A DNA stretch of 64,000 nucleotides, taken from the NCBI RefSeq assembly GCF_001653455.1, contig NZ_CP011486.1:1054001-1118000 (forward strand). The letters run 5' to 3'. The position numbers were made by a program, and so were the translations under genes. Origin of the DNA: Helicobacter pylori. GTDB lineage: Bacteria > Campylobacterota > Campylobacteria > Campylobacterales > Helicobacteraceae. How positions within the stretch are numbered: the first letter of the stretch is position 1; every line of letters starts with the position of its first letter. The notes under the pieces were generated by a model. The model ran no database searches. It saw nothing but the letters and a program-made list of their open reading frames with translations, and was not told the origin of the DNA. Positions 9,237-19,107 of this stretch are shown here, one piece after another.

Positions 9237-10568
9237 ATGATGAAAGGGGCTGTGTTTAACTTGATTTTCTTAAAAAAATCTCTTGGCGCATTGTTGTTTT
9301 CAAGTTTTTTAATAGTGCCTTTAATGAAAGCGGCTAGTTTTGTCTATGACTTGAAGTTCATGAGCTTTAATTTCAACTTGGTTGCCCCAAACAACAACCC
9401 TTATTGGAATAGCCTAACCAAAATGCAAGCGCGCCTCATGCCTCAAATTGGCGTCCAGTTAGACAAAAGACAGGCTTTAATGTTTGGAGCGTGGTTCATT
9501 CAAAACTTGCACACGCATTATAGCTACTTCCCTTATTCTTGGGGGGTTACGATGTATTACCAATACATAGGGAAAAATTTGAGATTTTTTTTAGGGATTG
9601 TGCCACGAAGCTATCAAATAGGGCATTACCCTTTGAGCGCTTTTAAAAAACTTTTTTGGTTTATTGATCCTACTTTTAGGGGAGGAGCGTTCCAATTCAA
9701 ACCGGCTTATGATCCTAATCGCTGGTGGAATGGGTGGTTTGAGGGCGTTGTTGATTGGTATGGGGGGCGTAATTGGAATAACCAGCCCAAAAAGAAAAAT
9801 TACGACTTCAGCCAGTTTTTGTATTTTGTTTCTTCAGAATTTCAGTTTTTTAAAGGGTATTTAGGTTTAGGGGGACAACTTGTGATCTTTCATAACGCTA
9901 GTTCTCATAGCATGGGAGATAATTACCCTTATGGCGGGAATTCCTACTTTAAACCGGGCGATGCAACCCCACAATGGCCTAATGGCTACCCTTATTTCAG
10001 TCAAAAAAACAACCCACAGGGCGGCGAAATAGGGAAATACTCTAACCCTACCATTTTGGATAGGGTTTATTACCACGCTTATCTTAAAGCGGATTTTAAA
10101 AACCTCATGCCTTATATGGATAATATTTTTATGACTTTTGGCACGCAATCGTCTCAAACCCATTATTGCGTGCGTTACGCTAGCGAGTGTAAAAACGCTC
10201 AATTTTATAACAGCTTTGGGGGGGAATTTTACGCCCAAGCACAATACAAAGGCTTTGGAATCTTTAACAGATATTATTTTTCCAACAAACCCCAAATGCA
10301 CTTTTATGCCACTTATGGCCAATCCCTTTATGCCGGGTTGCCATGGTATAGAGCCCCTAATTTTGACATGATAGGGCTTTATTATGTTTATAAAAATAAA
10401 TGGGTGAGCGTGCAAGTGGATGCGTTTTTTAACTTTTTAGGTGGAGGCGATGGGTATCATTTGTATGGCAAGGGGGGTAAGTGGATCACCACCTATCAGC
10501 AATTCTTAACCCTAACCATAGACACACGAGAGCTGATTGATTTTGTCAAATCCAAAACATCTAAATAA
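9237..10568 (+). CDS. Predicted outer membrane beta-barrel protein (HP1106-like)
   Basis: A hydrophobic signal segment (SLGALLFSSFLIVPLMKAAS) is followed by an aromatic-rich region of about 400 residues with alternating Trp/Tyr/Phe, Gly and Asn. This is typical of a surface beta barrel. There are only two cysteines in the mature part (near 305-311). I do not recognise a functional family beyond Helicobacter outer membrane proteins. TACAAT at 9223-9228 is a possible -10. It is very close to the ATG at 9237, so the GTG at 9252 or TTG at 9261 (after AAAGGGG) are alternative starts. It stands alone, convergent with horH 6 bases away. Confidence 0.7.
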   Translation: MMKGAVFNLIFLKKSLGALLFSSFLIVPLMKAASFVYDLKFMSFNFNLVAPNNNPYWNSLTKMQARLMPQIGVQLDKRQALMFGAWFIQNLHTHYSYFPYSWGVTMYYQYIGKNLRFFLGIVPRSYQIGHYPLSAFKKLFWFIDPTFRGGAFQFKPAYDPNRWWNGWFEGVVDWYGGRNWNNQPKKKNYDFSQFLYFVSSEFQFFKGYLGLGGQLVIFHNASSHSMGDNYPYGGNSYFKPGDATPQWPNGYPYFSQKNNPQGGEIGKYSNPTILDRVYYHAYLKADFKNLMPYMDNIFMTFGTQSSQTHYCVRYASECKNAQFYNSFGGEFYAQAQYKGFGIFNRYYFSNKPQMHFYATYGQSLYAGLPWYRAPNFDMIGLYYVYKNKWVSVQVDAFFNFLGGGDGYHLYGKGGKWITTYQQFLTLTIDTRELIDFVKSKTSK

Positions 10569-10574
10569 CTATAT

Positions 10575-11228
10575 CTAAAAATTATAGATATAATTGAAAT
10601 AAGCGACCGGTAAGCGTTGCCATAAAGTGGTTGCACTCAAGCCATCAACGATTTCTGTTTTTTTGTTAGGAATGACAGGGAATTTCAACCCAAAAGTGAT
10701 TTCATTGTGGAAAAAACCATAACGAAAACCCACTTTCACAAGCAATTGGAAAAGCGAATTTTCCTTGCCTAAATTTTGAGCGATAATCCCATGCATAGCC
10801 CCTCCTGGCATGTAAGTCGCCCCAGCAATGCCTAAGCCAAACTCTAACCCTAGAAACATTTTTGGCGAATTGAAAGCGTCCCACAAGCCGCTAAACTCCA
10901 AACCATAAGTAGAAATATAGGATTTGTGAGAAGAAAAGGTCTGATCGTAAAACAACCCATAACGAAAACCCACATGCTCTACAGCTTGCGTTTTAGCCAC
11001 AAATTTCCCTCCTAACACCACACCAAAACCATTGCCGGTCATGAAATACGATTTATCTATAGAACTGGTGCTAAAAGATGTGTTAATCGCGCTAAGCTGA
11101 TACCCAACCCCTAAATAAAACGCATTCCTGTCCGCAAATTTAGGTTTTTTTGTTTCATCAAGCTCTTCGGCTTGAAGCGATGATAATAACGCCACGCTCA
11201 TCAATACTTTAATCATTGTTTTATCCAT
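10575..11228 (-). CDS. horH: Hor-family outer membrane protein
   Basis: A signal peptide (MIKVLMSVALLSSLQAEE) is followed by the Hor/Hop-type barrel pattern: FYLGVGYQLS, the GFRYGLFYDQ motif, STYGLEFSGLWDAF, and a C-terminus ending in phenylalanine (YFNYIYNF), as for BamA-inserted porins. It is a short relative of the Hop adhesins without the large extracellular domain. The start is placed at the ATG 11228 (MDKTM), preceded by AAGGAATTGG, rather than the longer frame from 11282. It corresponds to HP1107. The family is certain; the precise symbol is from memory. Confidence 0.8.
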   Translation of the reverse strand: MDKTMIKVLMSVALLSSLQAEELDETKKPKFADRNAFYLGVGYQLSAINTSFSTSSIDKSYFMTGNGFGVVLGGKFVAKTQAVEHVGFRYGLFYDQTFSSHKSYISTYGLEFSGLWDAFNSPKMFLGLEFGLGIAGATYMPGGAMHGIIAQNLGKENSLFQLLVKVGFRYGFFHNEITFGLKFPVIPNKKTEIVDGLSATTLWQRLPVAYFNYIYNF

Positions 11229-11557
11229 AACCCAATTCCTTTTGTTATCCTGCCCCACACTCACCCCATATATTAAGATCAAATCACACCCTAAATAATA
11301 ACAAAGTTTAAAATAAATATTAGTGATTTTGATTAAGAACGCCTGTCTTTTTAGAATAAATAGCTATAAAATAGCCATAAATAAATAAAATATCCCACCA
11401 AATACCCATAAAAATAGCCTCCATTCTTGTGGGTATGCCCCCATTTTTTTAGTAAAATTCTTAAAAAAGTGTTGTTATAAGACATATTAATAGTTTTTCT
11501 TGTATAATCCAAGCTAAATTCAATTTATTTTATACGATATTAAGGAGACATATTACC
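11229..11557. other. Intergenic region between divergent horH and porC
   Basis: AT-rich spacer of 329 bases. It holds the porC promoter (11503-11508) and probably the horH promoter on the other strand. No ORF or repeat was seen. Confidence 0.6.
11503..11508 (+). promoter_or_regulatory. -10 box of the porCDAB operon
   Basis: Perfect TATAAT preceded by TTG, about 50 bases before the porC ATG. The expected start is near 11515, leaving a leader of about 40 bases with AAGGAG at 11541-11546. Confidence 0.65.
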
Positions 11558-12118
11558 ATGTTTCAAATTAGATGGCATGCACGAGCTGGTCAGGGTGCTA
11601 TCACCGGCGCTAAAGGGCTAGCTGATGTGATTTCAAAAACAGGTAAGGAAGTGCAAGCGTTCGCTTCCTATGGTTCAGCCAAAAGGGGGGCGGCTATGAT
11701 GGCTTATAACCGCATTGATGATGAGCCGATTTTAAACCATGAGCGCTTCATGCAGCCTGATTATGTGCTAGTGATTGACCCCGGTTTGGTTTTCATTGAA
11801 AATATTTTCGCTAATGAAAAAGAAGACACCACTTACATTATCACCAGTTACCTCAGCAAAGAAGAGTTGTTTGAAAAAAAACCTGAATTAAAAACCCGTA
11901 AGGTGTTTTTGGTAGATTGTTTAAAAATCTCTATGGAAACCTTGAAACGCCCCATCCCTAACACGCCTATGTTAGGGGCGTTGATGAAAGTGTCTGGCAT
12001 GCTTGAAATTGGGGCTTTTAAAGAAGCTTTTAAGAAAGTTTTAGGCAAAAAACTCACTCAAGAAGTCATTGACGCTAACATGCTCGCTATCCAAAGAGCT
12101 TATGAAGAAGTTCAATAA
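11558..12118 (+). CDS. porC: Pyruvate:flavodoxin oxidoreductase, gamma subunit
   Basis: Gamma subunit of the four-subunit oxygen-sensitive enzyme that converts pyruvate and CoA to acetyl-CoA and CO2, passing electrons to flavodoxin. RWHARAGQGAITGAKGLAD at the N-terminus is the hallmark of the 2-oxoacid oxidoreductase gamma domain. The length of 186 residues is normal. First gene of a four-gene operon with gaps of 9-15 bases; a clear AAGGAG precedes the ATG. Corresponds to HP1108. Its electron acceptor FldA is encoded at the right edge of this window. Confidence 0.95.
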   Translation: MFQIRWHARAGQGAITGAKGLADVISKTGKEVQAFASYGSAKRGAAMMAYNRIDDEPILNHERFMQPDYVLVIDPGLVFIENIFANEKEDTTYIITSYLSKEELFEKKPELKTRKVFLVDCLKISMETLKRPIPNTPMLGALMKVSGMLEIGAFKEAFKKVLGKKLTQEVIDANMLAIQRAYEEVQ

Positions 12119-12133
12119 CATTAAGGAATAAAG

Positions 12134-12526
12134 ATGAAAGATTGGAATGAATTTGAAATGGGAGCGGTGCTCTTCCCTTTTGAAAAAAACGCGCAAAGCG
12201 AAATGGAAAAACACAACGATGAGCGCCATTACACTGAGCAGAGCTACTTCACCACTTCGGTGGCTCATTGGCGTGTGGCTAAGCCTGTGCATAACAATAA
12301 CATTTGCATCAATTGCTTTAATTGTTGGGTTTATTGCCCAGATGCGGCTATTCTTTCAAGAGAGGGCAAGTTAAAGGGCGTGGATTATTCTCATTGTAAG
12401 GGCTGTGGCGTGTGCGTGGATGTCTGCCCCACCAACCCTAAATCGCTATGGATGTTTGAAGAGCAAATTGAACCTGCCACCGCACTCACTCAATGGCCGC
12501 AAAAACAAGAAAAGAAAAAATCATAA
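12134..12526 (+). CDS. porD: Pyruvate:flavodoxin oxidoreductase, delta (ferredoxin) subunit
   Basis: A 130-residue electron-transfer subunit with two 4Fe-4S binding motifs: CINCFNCWVYCPD near residue 58 and CKGCGVCVDVCP near 88. It relays electrons from the thiamine diphosphate site to flavodoxin. The N-terminal extension before the ferredoxin fold is usual for the epsilon-proteobacterial enzyme. Spaced 15 bases after porC and 9 bases before porA. Corresponds to HP1109. Confidence 0.95.
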   Translation: MKDWNEFEMGAVLFPFEKNAQSEMEKHNDERHYTEQSYFTTSVAHWRVAKPVHNNNICINCFNCWVYCPDAAILSREGKLKGVDYSHCKGCGVCVDVCPTNPKSLWMFEEQIEPATALTQWPQKQEKKKS

Positions 12527-12535
12527 GGAAAAAAT

Positions 12536-13759
12536 ATGGCAAGAAGTATTGAATTGCAAGAAATAGAAGTGTGGGATGGCAATACCGCTAGCTCTAACGC
12601 TTTAAGACAGGCTCAAATTGATGTCATCGCAGCTTATCCTATCACCCCATCAACGCCCATTGTGCAAAATTATGGCTCGTTTAAAGACAATGGCTATATT
12701 GATGGCGAATTTGTTTTAGTGGAATCTGAGCATGCCGCTATGAGCGCGTGCGTAGGAGCGGCGGCTGCAGGTGGGAGGGTCAGCACTGCGACTAGCTCTC
12801 AAGGTTTGGCGTTAATGGTAGAAGTTTTATACCAAGCCTCTGGCATGCGTTTACCTATTGTTTTAAACTTAGTCAATCGCGCTTTAGCAGCCCCTTTAAA
12901 TATCCATGGCGATCATTCTGATATGTATTTGAGTAGGGATTCTGGCTGGATAAGTTTATGCACATGCAACCCTCAAGAAGCCTATGATTTCACTTTAATG
13001 GCGTTCAGGATCGCAGAGCATCAAAAGGTGCGTGTGCCTACTATTGTCAATCAAGATGGTTTTTTATGCTCACACACCGTGCAAAATGTCCGCCCTTTGA
13101 GCGATGCAGTGGCTTATCAATTCGTGGGCGAATACCAAACCAAACATTCCCTTTTGGATTTTGATAAACCGGTAAGCTATGGCGCACAAGCTGAAGAAGA
13201 ATGGCATTATGAGCATAAAGCCCAACTCCACCATGCGATCATGAATGCGCCTTCTGTGATTGAAGAAGTGTTTAATGATTTCGCTAAACTGACAGGTAGG
13301 CAATACCATTTAACCAAAACTTTCCAGCTAGAAGACGCTGAAATCGCTATTTTTGCGTTAGGGACTACTTATGAATCCGCTATCGTAGCGGCTAAAGAAA
13401 TGCGTAAAAAAGGCATTAAGGCCGGCGTGGCGACCATCCATTCTTTGCGCCCTTTCCCTTATGAAAAATTAGGGCAGGATTTGAAAAATCTTAAAGCTTT
13501 AGCGATTTTAGATAAAAGCTCTCCAGCCGGTGCTATGGGGGCGATGTTTAATGAAGTTACAAGCGCGGTGTATCAAACCCAAGGGACTAAACACCCGGTA
13601 GTGTCTAACTATATCTATGGTTTAGGCGAAAGGGATATGACGATCGCGCATTTATGCGAGATTTTTGAAGAAATCAATGAAGACGCTCTTAAAGGCACGC
13701 TCACGCACCCTACCCAACAATTCGTAGGCTTGCGCGGTCCTAAAATGAGCTTTTTTTAA
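12536..13759 (+). CDS. porA: Pyruvate:flavodoxin oxidoreductase, alpha subunit
   Basis: Alpha subunit of 407 residues. AAYPITPSTPIVQ near residue 32 is the pyrimidine-binding/2-oxoacid motif. ESEHAAMSACVGAAAAGGR near 62 is the conserved thiamine-binding Glu region. It dimerises with PorB to form the active site. An AAGGAAAA ribosome site precedes the ATG. Corresponds to HP1110. Confidence 0.95.
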   Translation: MARSIELQEIEVWDGNTASSNALRQAQIDVIAAYPITPSTPIVQNYGSFKDNGYIDGEFVLVESEHAAMSACVGAAAAGGRVSTATSSQGLALMVEVLYQASGMRLPIVLNLVNRALAAPLNIHGDHSDMYLSRDSGWISLCTCNPQEAYDFTLMAFRIAEHQKVRVPTIVNQDGFLCSHTVQNVRPLSDAVAYQFVGEYQTKHSLLDFDKPVSYGAQAEEEWHYEHKAQLHHAIMNAPSVIEEVFNDFAKLTGRQYHLTKTFQLEDAEIAIFALGTTYESAIVAAKEMRKKGIKAGVATIHSLRPFPYEKLGQDLKNLKALAILDKSSPAGAMGAMFNEVTSAVYQTQGTKHPVVSNYIYGLGERDMTIAHLCEIFEEINEDALKGTLTHPTQQFVGLRGPKMSFF

Positions 13760-13771
13760 AAAGGAAATATC

Positions 13772-14716
13772 ATGGTAAAAGAAGTCAAAACACTCAAAGG
13801 TTTTAGTCAAAGCGCTGAAAAATTCCAAGGCTCGCACTTGCTTTGCCCAGGTTGTGGGCATGGCATTATCGTGCGTGAAGTTCTAAACGCTGTAGATGGG
13901 CCTATCGTTTTAGGTAATTCTACCGGTTGTTTAGAGGTATGTTCGGCGGTGTATCCGCACACTTCATGGGATGTGCCTTGGATCCACATTGGTTTTGAAA
14001 ATGGCTCTACGGCGATTTCAGGGGTGGAGGCTATGTATAAGGCGCTAGTGAATAAGGGTCGTTATCAAGGTCAAAAGCCCAAATTCGTGGCGTTTGGAGG
14101 CGATGGGGCCAGTTATGATATTGGTTTTCAATTTATCAGCGGTTGCATGGAGAGAGGGCATGACATGACTTATATTTGCTTGGATAATGAAAACTACGCC
14201 AATACCGGTGGCCAAAGAAGCGGCTCCACACCATTAGGGGCAAGCACTTCCACCACGCCAGCAGGTTCAGTTAGCTTTGGTAAAAAAGAAAAGAAAAAAG
14301 ACATTGTCAATATCATGGCAAGCCATGGGGTTCCTTATGTGGCACAACTCTCGCCTAACAAATGGAAAGACATGAACAAAAAAATTAAAACCGCGCTAGA
14401 CACTGAAGGGCCTTGCTTTATCAACGCTCTTAGCCCATGCACGACTGAATGGAAATTTGAATCCAATAAAACCATTGAATTAGCGGATATGGCTGTGGAT
14501 AGCTTGATGTTCCCCTTATTTGAAATTTTTAATGGCAGAGAATTAAAAATCACTTACCGCCCAAGAAATATCATTCCTGTAAGGGATTATTTAGGGGCGC
14601 AAAAACGCTTCAAACACCTTTTCAAAAAGGAAAACGAGCATGTTATTGAAGAATTGCAAAAAGATGTGAATGAGCGTTGGGAATACTTGCAACGCAGAGA
14701 AGAAGCTAAAGTATAA
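13772..14716 (+). CDS. porB: Pyruvate:flavodoxin oxidoreductase, beta (thiamine diphosphate) subunit
   Basis: Binds thiamine diphosphate-Mg2+: FGGDGASYDIGFQF near residue 109 starts the GDG...N motif, which ends in DNENYANTGGQ near 137. Cysteines in LLCPGCGHG near residue 28 and SPCTTEW near 222 fit the proximal 4Fe-4S cluster of this subunit. The length of 314 residues is normal. Last gene of the operon, followed by a hairpin terminator. Corresponds to HP1111. Confidence 0.95.
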   Translation: MVKEVKTLKGFSQSAEKFQGSHLLCPGCGHGIIVREVLNAVDGPIVLGNSTGCLEVCSAVYPHTSWDVPWIHIGFENGSTAISGVEAMYKALVNKGRYQGQKPKFVAFGGDGASYDIGFQFISGCMERGHDMTYICLDNENYANTGGQRSGSTPLGASTSTTPAGSVSFGKKEKKKDIVNIMASHGVPYVAQLSPNKWKDMNKKIKTALDTEGPCFINALSPCTTEWKFESNKTIELADMAVDSLMFPLFEIFNGRELKITYRPRNIIPVRDYLGAQKRFKHLFKKENEHVIEELQKDVNERWEYLQRREEAKV

Positions 14717-14729
14717 CCCTCTAATCAAG

Positions 14730-14780
14730 TCAAGGGGCTTTTTAGGTGCATCTTTTATCCCCTTGATTTTACCCCTTTTG
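14730..14780 (+). terminator. Terminator after porB
   Basis: TCAAGGGG (14730-14737) pairs perfectly with CCCCTTGA (14759-14766) across a 21-base loop. It is followed by TTTTACCCCTTTT. Placed directly after the porCDAB operon. Confidence 0.6.
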
Positions 14781-14808
14781 AATAAATTCTAGATTTTAAG
14801 GATTGTTG

Positions 14809-16131
14809 GTGCTAGAACGCTATGCGAATGAAGAAATGAAAGCCCTATGGAATGAACAAACCAAGTTTGAAACCTATTTAGAAGTGGAAAAAGCTGTCGT
14901 TAGGGCGTGGAATAAGCTTGGGCAAATCAATGACAGCGATTGTGAAAAGATCTGCTCTCAAGCGCAGTTTAACCTAAAACGCATCAAAGAAATTGAAAAA
15001 ACCACTAAACATGATTTAATCGCTTTCACTACTTGCGTGGCTGAAAGCTTGGGCGAAGAATCCCGCTTTTTTCATTACGGCATCACTTCTAGCGATTGCA
15101 TTGACACGGCTATGGCGTTATTGATGACAAAAAGTTTAAAGCTCATTCAAAAAGGCGTTAAAAACCTCTATGAAACGCTTAAAAACAGGGCTTTAGAGCA
15201 TAAAGACACGCTAATGGTGGGCAGAAGCCATGGGGTGTTTGGCGAACCCATCACTTTTGGCTTGGTTTTAGCCCTTTTTGCTGATGAAATCAAACGGCAT
15301 TTAAAAGCCCTGGATTTGACGATGGAATTTATCAGCGTGGGGGCGATCAGTGGGGCTATGGGGAATTTCGCGCACGCCCCCTTAGAATTAGAAGAATTAG
15401 CGTGCAACTTTTTAGGCTTAAAAACCGCCAATATCAGCAATCAAGTCATTCAAAGGGATCGCTACGCCAGGCTTGCATGCGATTTGGCTCTTTTAGCGAG
15501 CAGTTGTGAAAAAATCGCTATCAATATCCGCCATTTGCAACGCAGTGAAGTTTATGAAGTGGAAGAATACTTTTCAACAGGGCAAAAAGGAAGCTCTGCG
15601 ATGCCTCATAAAAGAAACCCCATATTGAGCGAGAATATCACCGGGCTTTGCAGGGTGATTCGCTCTTTTGTTACCCCTATGCTAGAAAATGTCGCCCTAT
15701 GGCATGAAAGAGACATGAGTCATAGCTCTGTGGAGCGTTTCGCCTTACCCGATCTGTTTATCACCAGCGATTTCATGCTCAGCCGCTTGAATGGCGTGGT
15801 TGAAAATTTAGTAATCTATCCTAAAAACATGCTTAAAAATTTAGCTTTGAGCGGAGGGTTAGTTTTTTCCCAACGGGTGTTATTGGAATTGCCTAAAAAA
15901 GGTTTGAGTAGAGAAGAAAGCTATAAAATCGTGCAAGAAAATGCGATGAAAGTATGGGAAGTTTTGCAACAAGGCACTTTTAAAAGCGCTGATGGGAATT
16001 TGTTTTTAAACGCCTTGCTTGATGATGAACGATTGAAAAAATATTTGAGCGAGGATGAAATCAAAGCGTGTTTTGATTATAGCTACTACACTAAAAATGT
16101 GGGGGCGATTTTTAAAAGAGTGTTTGAATAA
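14809..16131 (+). CDS. purB: Adenylosuccinate lyase
   Basis: Splits adenylosuccinate to AMP and fumarate (and SAICAR to AICAR). The fumarase/aspartase superfamily signature is in GQKGSSAMPHKRNP near residue 263. Other motifs are TSSDCIDTA near 97 and GRSHGVFGEPITFG near 139. The GTG at 14809 is preferred to the TTG at 14803: AAGGA lies 6 bases before it, and homology starts at LERYANEEM. The resulting 440 residues are standard. Corresponds to HP1112. It has no obvious operon partner. Confidence 0.94.
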   Translation: MLERYANEEMKALWNEQTKFETYLEVEKAVVRAWNKLGQINDSDCEKICSQAQFNLKRIKEIEKTTKHDLIAFTTCVAESLGEESRFFHYGITSSDCIDTAMALLMTKSLKLIQKGVKNLYETLKNRALEHKDTLMVGRSHGVFGEPITFGLVLALFADEIKRHLKALDLTMEFISVGAISGAMGNFAHAPLELEELACNFLGLKTANISNQVIQRDRYARLACDLALLASSCEKIAINIRHLQRSEVYEVEEYFSTGQKGSSAMPHKRNPILSENITGLCRVIRSFVTPMLENVALWHERDMSHSSVERFALPDLFITSDFMLSRLNGVVENLVIYPKNMLKNLALSGGLVFSQRVLLELPKKGLSREESYKIVQENAMKVWEVLQQGTFKSADGNLFLNALLDDERLKKYLSEDEIKACFDYSYYTKNVGAIFKRVFE

Positions 16132-16232
16132 GGTGCAATTTTATAAAAAATTTTGGCTTTATTCATTGAGCGATAAAGTTTAAATCTATTTTTTAAAATT
16201 AAAATTTCAATCAAAGGGGGCAAAGGGGATTT

Positions 16233-17066
16233 TTGAAGCGAGTATTGTGTTTGATTTTGGGACTTTCTTGTTCCTTGCATGCGGATAGTTTTAAAGATGT
16301 TTTGACTAAAGGGGATTATATTTTTGGCAATAAAAAAGTGATCTCACCCATCAAACGCTATGCGGATCAATCGGCGTTTTATTTGGGGCTTGGGTATCAA
16401 TTGGGGAGCGTTCAGCACAACTCTAGCAATTTGAATTTATTCCAGCAATTTAACAAGAGTCAGATCATTTTTAGCGATAGTCTAAGCCCTGTTTTTAAAA
16501 ATTCGTATGTGTCTAATGGTCTTGGCGTCCAGGTAGGCTATAAATGGGTGGGTAAGCATGAAGAAACGAAGTGGTTTGGCTTTAGGTGGGGGCTATTTTA
16601 TGACTTGAGCGCTTCTCTTTATGGCTCTAAAGAATCGCAGTCCATTATCATTTCCACTTACGGCACTTATACGGATTTATTGCTCAACGCTTATAATGGG
16701 GATAAGTTTTTTGCCGGATTCAATCTGGGGATTGCATTTGCTGGGGTGTATGACAGAGTGAGTGATGCATTATTGTATCAAGCGCTTCTTTTAGACACTT
16801 TTGGCGGGAAAGTAAATCCAAATGGCTTCCAGTTTTTAGTGAATCTAGGGGTTCGTTTAGGGAATAAACACAACCAGTTTGGTTTTGGGATTAAAATCCC
16901 CACTTATTATTTTAACCATTATTATTCTATGAATAACATTAGTAATAATAATGAAGATGTCTTAAAGGTTTTACGATTTTTAGAATACGGGATCAATAGC
17001 GTGCTGTATCGGGTTGATTTCAGACGCAATTATGCAATTTATTTCAACTACACTTATAGTTTTTAA
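16233..17066 (+). CDS. horI: Hor-family outer membrane protein
   Basis: Signal peptide (VLCLILGLSCSLHADS), then FYLGLGYQLGS, GFRWGLFYDLSAS, an STYGTYTDLLLNAYN repeat-like strand and a terminal phenylalanine (YFNYTYSF). These are features of small Helicobacter outer membrane barrels and match horH at 10575-11228. It begins at a TTG preceded by AAAGGGG at optimal distance. Convergent with uvrB, 23 bases between the stops. Corresponds to HP1113; the symbol is recalled, the family is clear. Confidence 0.82.
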   Translation: MKRVLCLILGLSCSLHADSFKDVLTKGDYIFGNKKVISPIKRYADQSAFYLGLGYQLGSVQHNSSNLNLFQQFNKSQIIFSDSLSPVFKNSYVSNGLGVQVGYKWVGKHEETKWFGFRWGLFYDLSASLYGSKESQSIIISTYGTYTDLLLNAYNGDKFFAGFNLGIAFAGVYDRVSDALLYQALLLDTFGGKVNPNGFQFLVNLGVRLGNKHNQFGFGIKIPTYYFNHYYSMNNISNNNEDVLKVLRFLEYGINSVLYRVDFRRNYAIYFNYTYSF

Positions 17067-17089
17067 GTGCAGTTTTGAAGCGGTAGTTT

Positions 17090-19066
17090 TTAGAGCGTTC
17101 TTAATTTGGCAATCTCATCTCTCAAACGCATCGCTTCTTCAAAATCCAAATTTTTCGCGCATTCTCGCATTTTTTTATCCAACTCTTTAATGATTTTTTC
17201 TCTTTCGCTTTTAGGGATTTTGTCCTTTTTTAAAGCTTTAGCGATTTTAGCCTCATCATCTCTTAATTTCAATTCCTCTTCTAAAGCGCGTGTAACGGTT
17301 TTAGGGGTGATATTATGGAGTTTGTTGAATTCTTCTTGCTTGGCACGTCTGTAAGTCGTAGTCTCAAAGGCTTTTTGCATGCTTTGAGTGATTTTTTTAG
17401 CGTATAACAAAACCTTCCCGTTAGCGTTTCTAGCGACCCGCCCCATGGTTTGAATGAGGCTTGTTTCACTCCTTAAAAACCCTTCTTTATCCGCATCCAT
17501 GATCGCTACTAAAGACACTTCAGGCAAATCCAACCCTTCTCTTAAAAGGTTGATCCCTATTAAAACATCAAATTCTTTAAGCCTTAAAGAGCGGATAATG
17601 TGGTTTCTTTCAATCGCATCAATTTCGCTATGCATGTAACGCACCTTCAAGCCCCATTCAGCATAGTATTTGCACAATTCTTCTGCCATTTTTTTAGTGA
17701 GCGTGGTGATTAGCACCCTTTCATCTCTAGCCACCACTAACTTGATTTCATCAAACAAATCTTGGACTTGTTTATCGCTGTCTCGCACTTCAAATTTAGG
17801 GTCTAAAAGCCCAGTTGGGCGAATGATTTGCTCAGCGACATTCTTTTGAGAAAGCTCTAATTCTAACTTGTTAGGCGTAGCGGACACAAAAAGGAATTGG
17901 CAATTTTTATGGATAAATTCATCAAATTTTAAAGGGCGGTTGTCTAAAGCGCTAGGCAGTCTAAAGCCATATTCCACTAAAACGCTTTTCCTACTCATAT
18001 CCCCTGCATACATCCCCCCAAATTGCGGCAAACTCACATGGCTTTCATCTACAATGACTAAAAACTCCCGCTCAAATATCCCCAAATAATCAAACAAACA
18101 AAAAGGCGTTTCGTTAGGGGCTTTACCGGTAAAATGGCGCGCGTAATTTTCAATGCCCTTGCACACACCGGTAGCACTAATCATTTCTAAATCATGCTCG
18201 GTGCGTTGTTTGAGACGGTTGTATTCAAGCATTTTGTCCTGCTCTTTAAAAAAATTCAATCTTAAAGCAAGCTCATCTTCAATGCTTTTAATGGCTAAAT
18301 TCAACCTCTCACTCCCTACGGCAAATTGACTGGCCGCATAAAGCATGACAGAATCTAAGCGCTTGATTTCATTTTTTTCTAAAGCGTCAAAAACCGCAAT
18401 CCTTTCTATCTCATCGCCAAAAAATTCAATCCTAATAAATTCAGCATCATTATAAGCGGGGAAAATATCCACGCACTCGCCCGTCGCTCTAAAGCTCCCC
18501 CTATCAAACACCACTTCATTACGGCTATACCCCATTTCTACTAGCTTGAGTAAAAAATTCTTGTAAGCACGCTTCTCGCCCGCTTTGATTTTTTCCATGA
18601 CTTTTAAATATTCTTCAGGGTTACCCAAACCATAATTAGCCGAAACGCTCGCTATCACGATCACATCATCATAACCTAAAAGTGAAGTGGTCGCGCTCAA
18701 TCTCAAACGCTCCAAATCGTCATTAATAGAGCTGTCTTTTTCAATGAATAAATCCCTTCTAGGGATATAGCTCTCAGGCTGATAGTAATCAAAGTGGGAG
18801 ATAAAATACTCCACTCTATTGTGCGGGAAAAACGCCTTAAACTCGCTATAAAGCTGCGCGCATAAGGTTTTATTATGGCTCATGATCAAAGTGGGTTTAT
18901 TGGTTTTAGCGATGATATTAGCCATCGTGTAGGTCTTACCACTCCCTGTAACGCCCACTAGAGTTTGGTAATGGTTGTTATTTTTCAAGCTCTTCGTTAA
19001 GGCGTCTATGGCTTGGGGCTGATCACCAGCTGGTGGATAAGGGCTTTTTAAATCAAATAAGGGCAT
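17090..19066 (-). CDS. uvrB: Excinuclease ABC subunit B
   Basis: DNA damage recognition helicase of nucleotide excision repair, loaded by UvrA and recruiting UvrC. Walker A is [10 protein letters not shown] near residue 38. The damage-probing beta hairpin is in [18 protein letters not shown] near 93. A DES(H)-type Walker B is at VDESHV near 335. Helicase motif [11 protein letters not shown] is near 537. The C-terminal UVR motif ([16 protein letters not shown]) binds UvrC. The length of 658 residues is standard. Corresponds to HP1114. Confidence 0.96.
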   Translation of the reverse strand: MPLFDLKSPYPPAGDQPQAIDALTKSLKNNNHYQTLVGVTGSGKTYTMANIIAKTNKPTLIMSHNKTLCAQLYSEFKAFFPHNRVEYFISHFDYYQPESYIPRRDLFIEKDSSINDDLERLRLSATTSLLGYDDVIVIASVSANYGLGNPEEYLKVMEKIKAGEKRAYKNFLLKLVEMGYSRNEVVFDRGSFRATGECVDIFPAYNDAEFIRIEFFGDEIERIAVFDALEKNEIKRLDSVMLYAASQFAVGSERLNLAIKSIEDELALRLNFFKEQDKMLEYNRLKQRTEHDLEMISATGVCKGIENYARHFTGKAPNETPFCLFDYLGIFEREFLVIVDESHVSLPQFGGMYAGDMSRKSVLVEYGFRLPSALDNRPLKFDEFIHKNCQFLFVSATPNKLELELSQKNVAEQIIRPTGLLDPKFEVRDSDKQVQDLFDEIKLVVARDERVLITTLTKKMAEELCKYYAEWGLKVRYMHSEIDAIERNHIIRSLRLKEFDVLIGINLLREGLDLPEVSLVAIMDADKEGFLRSETSLIQTMGRVARNANGKVLLYAKKITQSMQKAFETTTYRRAKQEEFNKLHNITPKTVTRALEEELKLRDDEAKIAKALKKDKIPKSEREKIIKELDKKMRECAKNLDFEEAMRLRDEIAKLRTL

Positions 19067-19092
19067 CTTTTTAAACTCGCATTTTTTAGGGG

Positions 19093-19098
19093 TATTAT
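19093..19098 (-). promoter_or_regulatory. -10 box of uvrB
   Basis: TATAAT on the minus strand, about 27 bases before the uvrB ATG. It lies between the decayed coiled-coil fragment and the gene. Confidence 0.55.
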
Positions 19099-19107
19099 AG
19101 TGGTTTT

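Noticed and set aside
9867-10415. 182-codon reverse frame inside the outer membrane protein gene
   Set aside because: It follows the codon structure of the plus-strand protein, which has a signal peptide and barrel pattern; the reverse product has no family features.
12041-12292. Reverse-strand frame across porC/porD, and similar long frames opposite atpA, ffh, hopL and others
   Set aside because: Shadows of strongly conserved genes on the other strand, without ribosome sites or recognisable products.
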